Assembly: GCA_037349315.1 (NCBI GenBank)
Contig: JBAIAC010000057.1
Coordinates: forward strand, 1,798,001 to 1,862,000
Origin: Chelydra serpentina
Taxonomy: Eukaryota; Chordata; Testudines; Chelydridae
Direction of reading: 5' to 3'
DNA: 64,000 bases
Positions 62,298-64,000 of the stretch are shown here, in pieces (position 1 is the first letter of the stretch; the number at the start of each line of letters is the position of its first letter). A model generated the notes under the pieces. That model was not told where the DNA came from and ran no database searches. It worked only from the letters and a program-made list of their open reading frames with translations. Position numbers and translations under genes: made by a program.

Positions 62298-62479
62298 GGC
62301 ACAAAATCCTTATGAGCAGAGGAACTTTTGGAAAAATCAGGAACTGATAAAAGGTGAAAATGAGGGAGTGAAATACCTCCAATTCATTCAGTTATTATAA
62401 CACCCCCCTCCAACTCCTTCCCCCCTTCTTGGTTTATGTGCATCACCCACAACAACCCATTTATGGCTTGTCATAAACT

Positions 62480-62601
62480 AAGGCCCTGATCCTGCAAACA
62501 CATATGCCTGTGCTTAATCTGAAACGTGTGAATAAGCCCATTGAATTTGGTGGACTTGTTCATAAGAGCACTTGCCTAAGAGCCTGTAGGATCAGGGCCT
62601 T
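62480..62601. mobile_element. 122-bp MITE-like repeat with 17-bp inverted ends
   Basis: It starts AAGGCCCTGATCCTGCA and ends TGTAGGATCAGGGCCTT, 16 of 17 bases inverted-complementary. No target duplication is recognised. Confidence 0.8.
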
Positions 62602-62609
62602 CAACCTGG

Positions 62610-62765
62610 AAGCTCTTTAGGGCAGGGACGCTCTTTAGCTATGGGTGAAATCCTGGCCCCACTGAACTCCCTTGTCAGGTTTTCACCCATTATTTCTGTA
62701 CAGCCCCTAGCATGCTGGGACTCCAATATGGTTGGGGCCCCTGGGCGCGCACACAGAAATAAGAG
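62610..62765 (+). mobile_element. CR1/L3-like tail interrupted by a small palindromic insertion
   Basis: GCTCTTTAGGGCAGGGACGC and then CTGTACAGCCCCTAGCATGC and GGGGCCCCTGGGCGC belong to one repeat family. Between them, about 62641-62693 is a palindromic unit with ATGGGTGAAATCC and TTTTCACCCAT ends. Confidence 0.55.
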
Positions 62766-63914
62766 TAATGCAGTGAGGAGAGCCTGGTGAAAGGAAAATT
62801 CTCACTCTGACAGCTCTTCAAACAACAGCCCATTAACCAGATAATCCCCAGCAGTTTTCCTTGAAGTGTTTTAAAACTGAAATAACAATGAGTTACAAAC
62901 AAAATAAAATGAATGTATTTGACACACAGGTAGGTAAAAATTACCAGCTGATCTGAATTCTCCACAAACAGAACTTCTCATTCCAGAGGTACGTGTGTTC
63001 ATGAACATTTCATGTGTTACAATGTCCGTCTGTTGCTAGCCCTTTGTCCCCAGCAGGTAGCAGCACAAAAGAAATAGTAAAGACCCGCTACCCCCATCCA
63101 AAATGGAGTCTGCAGTCTGAGACAGACATATACAGAGCCCTCATTAGCACACAGAATTCATAAATTGTACATGCCAGGATGGGCAGGAATGGTGTCCGTA
63201 GCCTCCCTTATCACTTGGCCTGAAAGCAGCAACATTAATGGAACCCGGAGACTTCTTTTAATAGTAACAGCAGCAAGTTGATGCAACTTCCTAGATTTAC
63301 CACTGTTTATAAAATCCAGGCTATGGGAATTAAAGCCCTACAACTGATTTGCTTTTCACTGCTATGGCTATACCTCACCAATAGTGTTTTACCACTTTGG
63401 CGTTCACTGATCACTGCACTTTATTACTTCCAGTTGCCCTAAGAGTGCAATGCTGGCTTCAAAAAGTGTATTTATAGCTGGCTCATCACAGCTTAATTAC
63501 AGAAGGCTCAGCGGGCTCTTGCATGAACTCGAGGTCTGAGGTAGTTTCACTAGGCAACTTTTTATGAGAGAAGCAGAAGCATCAAATTAGAAGAGAGGTG
63601 GGGGGAAAGATGACTTGGTGTTAACTGGGGCAATTGCCTCTTTGCTAATTTGTTGTGTATCACAAATATTAAAACCATAATAAAAAGGAAACTCCCTCAG
63701 TTGGCTACTTCCTGCCCACAGTGAGGAGCCTGCAGGAAGAAGCTACAAACAGAAGGGACCCAGAGAAGAAGCTAGCTAGCCAGAATGATGAATGTACTTG
63801 TTTGCCACTGGCCAAGGGTTACATCAGGTTCTAGGGCATCCCTCGGGTCAAAGACAGTGGGGAGCCTTGGAGTGGAGTGGCAGGAGTCAAGGACACTGAC
63901 ATCTATGTGTCAGG

Positions 63915-64000
63915 AGGGCAGCATGGTTTGTTGGATAGGGCCCTGAACTGGGAGTCAGGATGCCTGGGTTCTACGCCTGGCCGATCACTGTGCCTCTTCC
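63915..64000 (+). mobile_element. CORE-SINE head, cut by the window end
   Basis: GGCAGCATGGTTTGTTGGAT (A-box side), GAACTGGGAGTCAGGATGCC and CTGGGTTCTACGCC (B-box-like) are followed by the start of the core (TGTGCCTCTTCC). Plus orientation; the rest lies beyond the window. Confidence 0.8.

Larger units (their letters stand above)
24743..64000. other. Downstream intergenic region, no host gene recognised
   Basis: I see no convincing coding exon series or RNA gene in this 39-kb stretch. The repeats listed separately account for roughly a third by eye. The remainder is unique-looking sequence, including AT-rich, ATTA-rich blocks (about 25970-26070, 27540-27700, 39760-40080, 49565-49900 and 56170-56740) and a GC-richer block (29460-30880) with long chance frames. 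In about 27000-28330, 28570-31700, 32000-32980, 34190-35800, 50100-50750, 51680-52960, 53310-54480 and 58200-61530, nothing could be identified beyond isolated fragments. Confidence 0.6.

Overview
This window looks like nuclear DNA of a reptile, most likely a cryptodiran turtle. It has spliced vertebrate exons with GT-AG introns and long non-coding stretches. Its interspersed repeats include CR1 LINE copies, a tRNA-derived SINE with a CR1-type tail, Penelope-like element (PLE) remnants, an LTR and several hAT-type non-autonomous DNA transposons. The turtle assignment rests on recognising the repeat families, not on a database search.

The only host protein-coding gene I can support is the 3' end of a kainate-type glutamate receptor gene on the + strand, best matched to GRIK3 (GluK3). 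Four coding exons are present: 4655-4872 (M3 and start of the S2 ligand-binding lobe), 16515-16737 (S2 lobe), 16982-17232 (end of S2 plus M4) and 18351-18545 (cytoplasmic tail and stop). Together they give about 295 C-terminal residues with intact splice sites and no frameshift. The first 4.65 kb is intron; the upstream exons, with the amino-terminal domain, S1, M1 and the pore loop, lie outside the window.

From 18546 to about 24740 the sequence is probably a long 3' UTR. It ends in two very similar poly(A)-signal cassettes near 24.6 and 24.72 kb, and a DNA transposon sits inside it.

From about 24.7 kb to the end I find no host gene. The region holds repeats and unique AT-rich sequence. Its main landmarks are hAT MITEs at 26.2, 35.8 and 37.9 kb, a PLE fragment with a GIY-YIG endonuclease domain at 33.0-33.8 kb, and a solo LTR with a 5-bp target duplication at 43.2-44.4 kb. 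A decayed CR1 reverse transcriptase lies at 47.9-49.2 kb and a tRNA-SINE at 50.8 kb. CORE-SINE/MIR-like fragments occur throughout. Several AT-rich, ATTA-rich blocks without repeat character are candidate conserved regulatory elements of the GRIK3 locus.

I found no undescribed biological system that I can defend. The most unusual structures are an element built of serial hairpins with 5-nt loops (306-595), an inverted pair of an unidentified 286-bp repeat (13441-13726 / 15048-15334), the duplicated polyadenylation cassette, and an exon-like open frame at 45777-45971.
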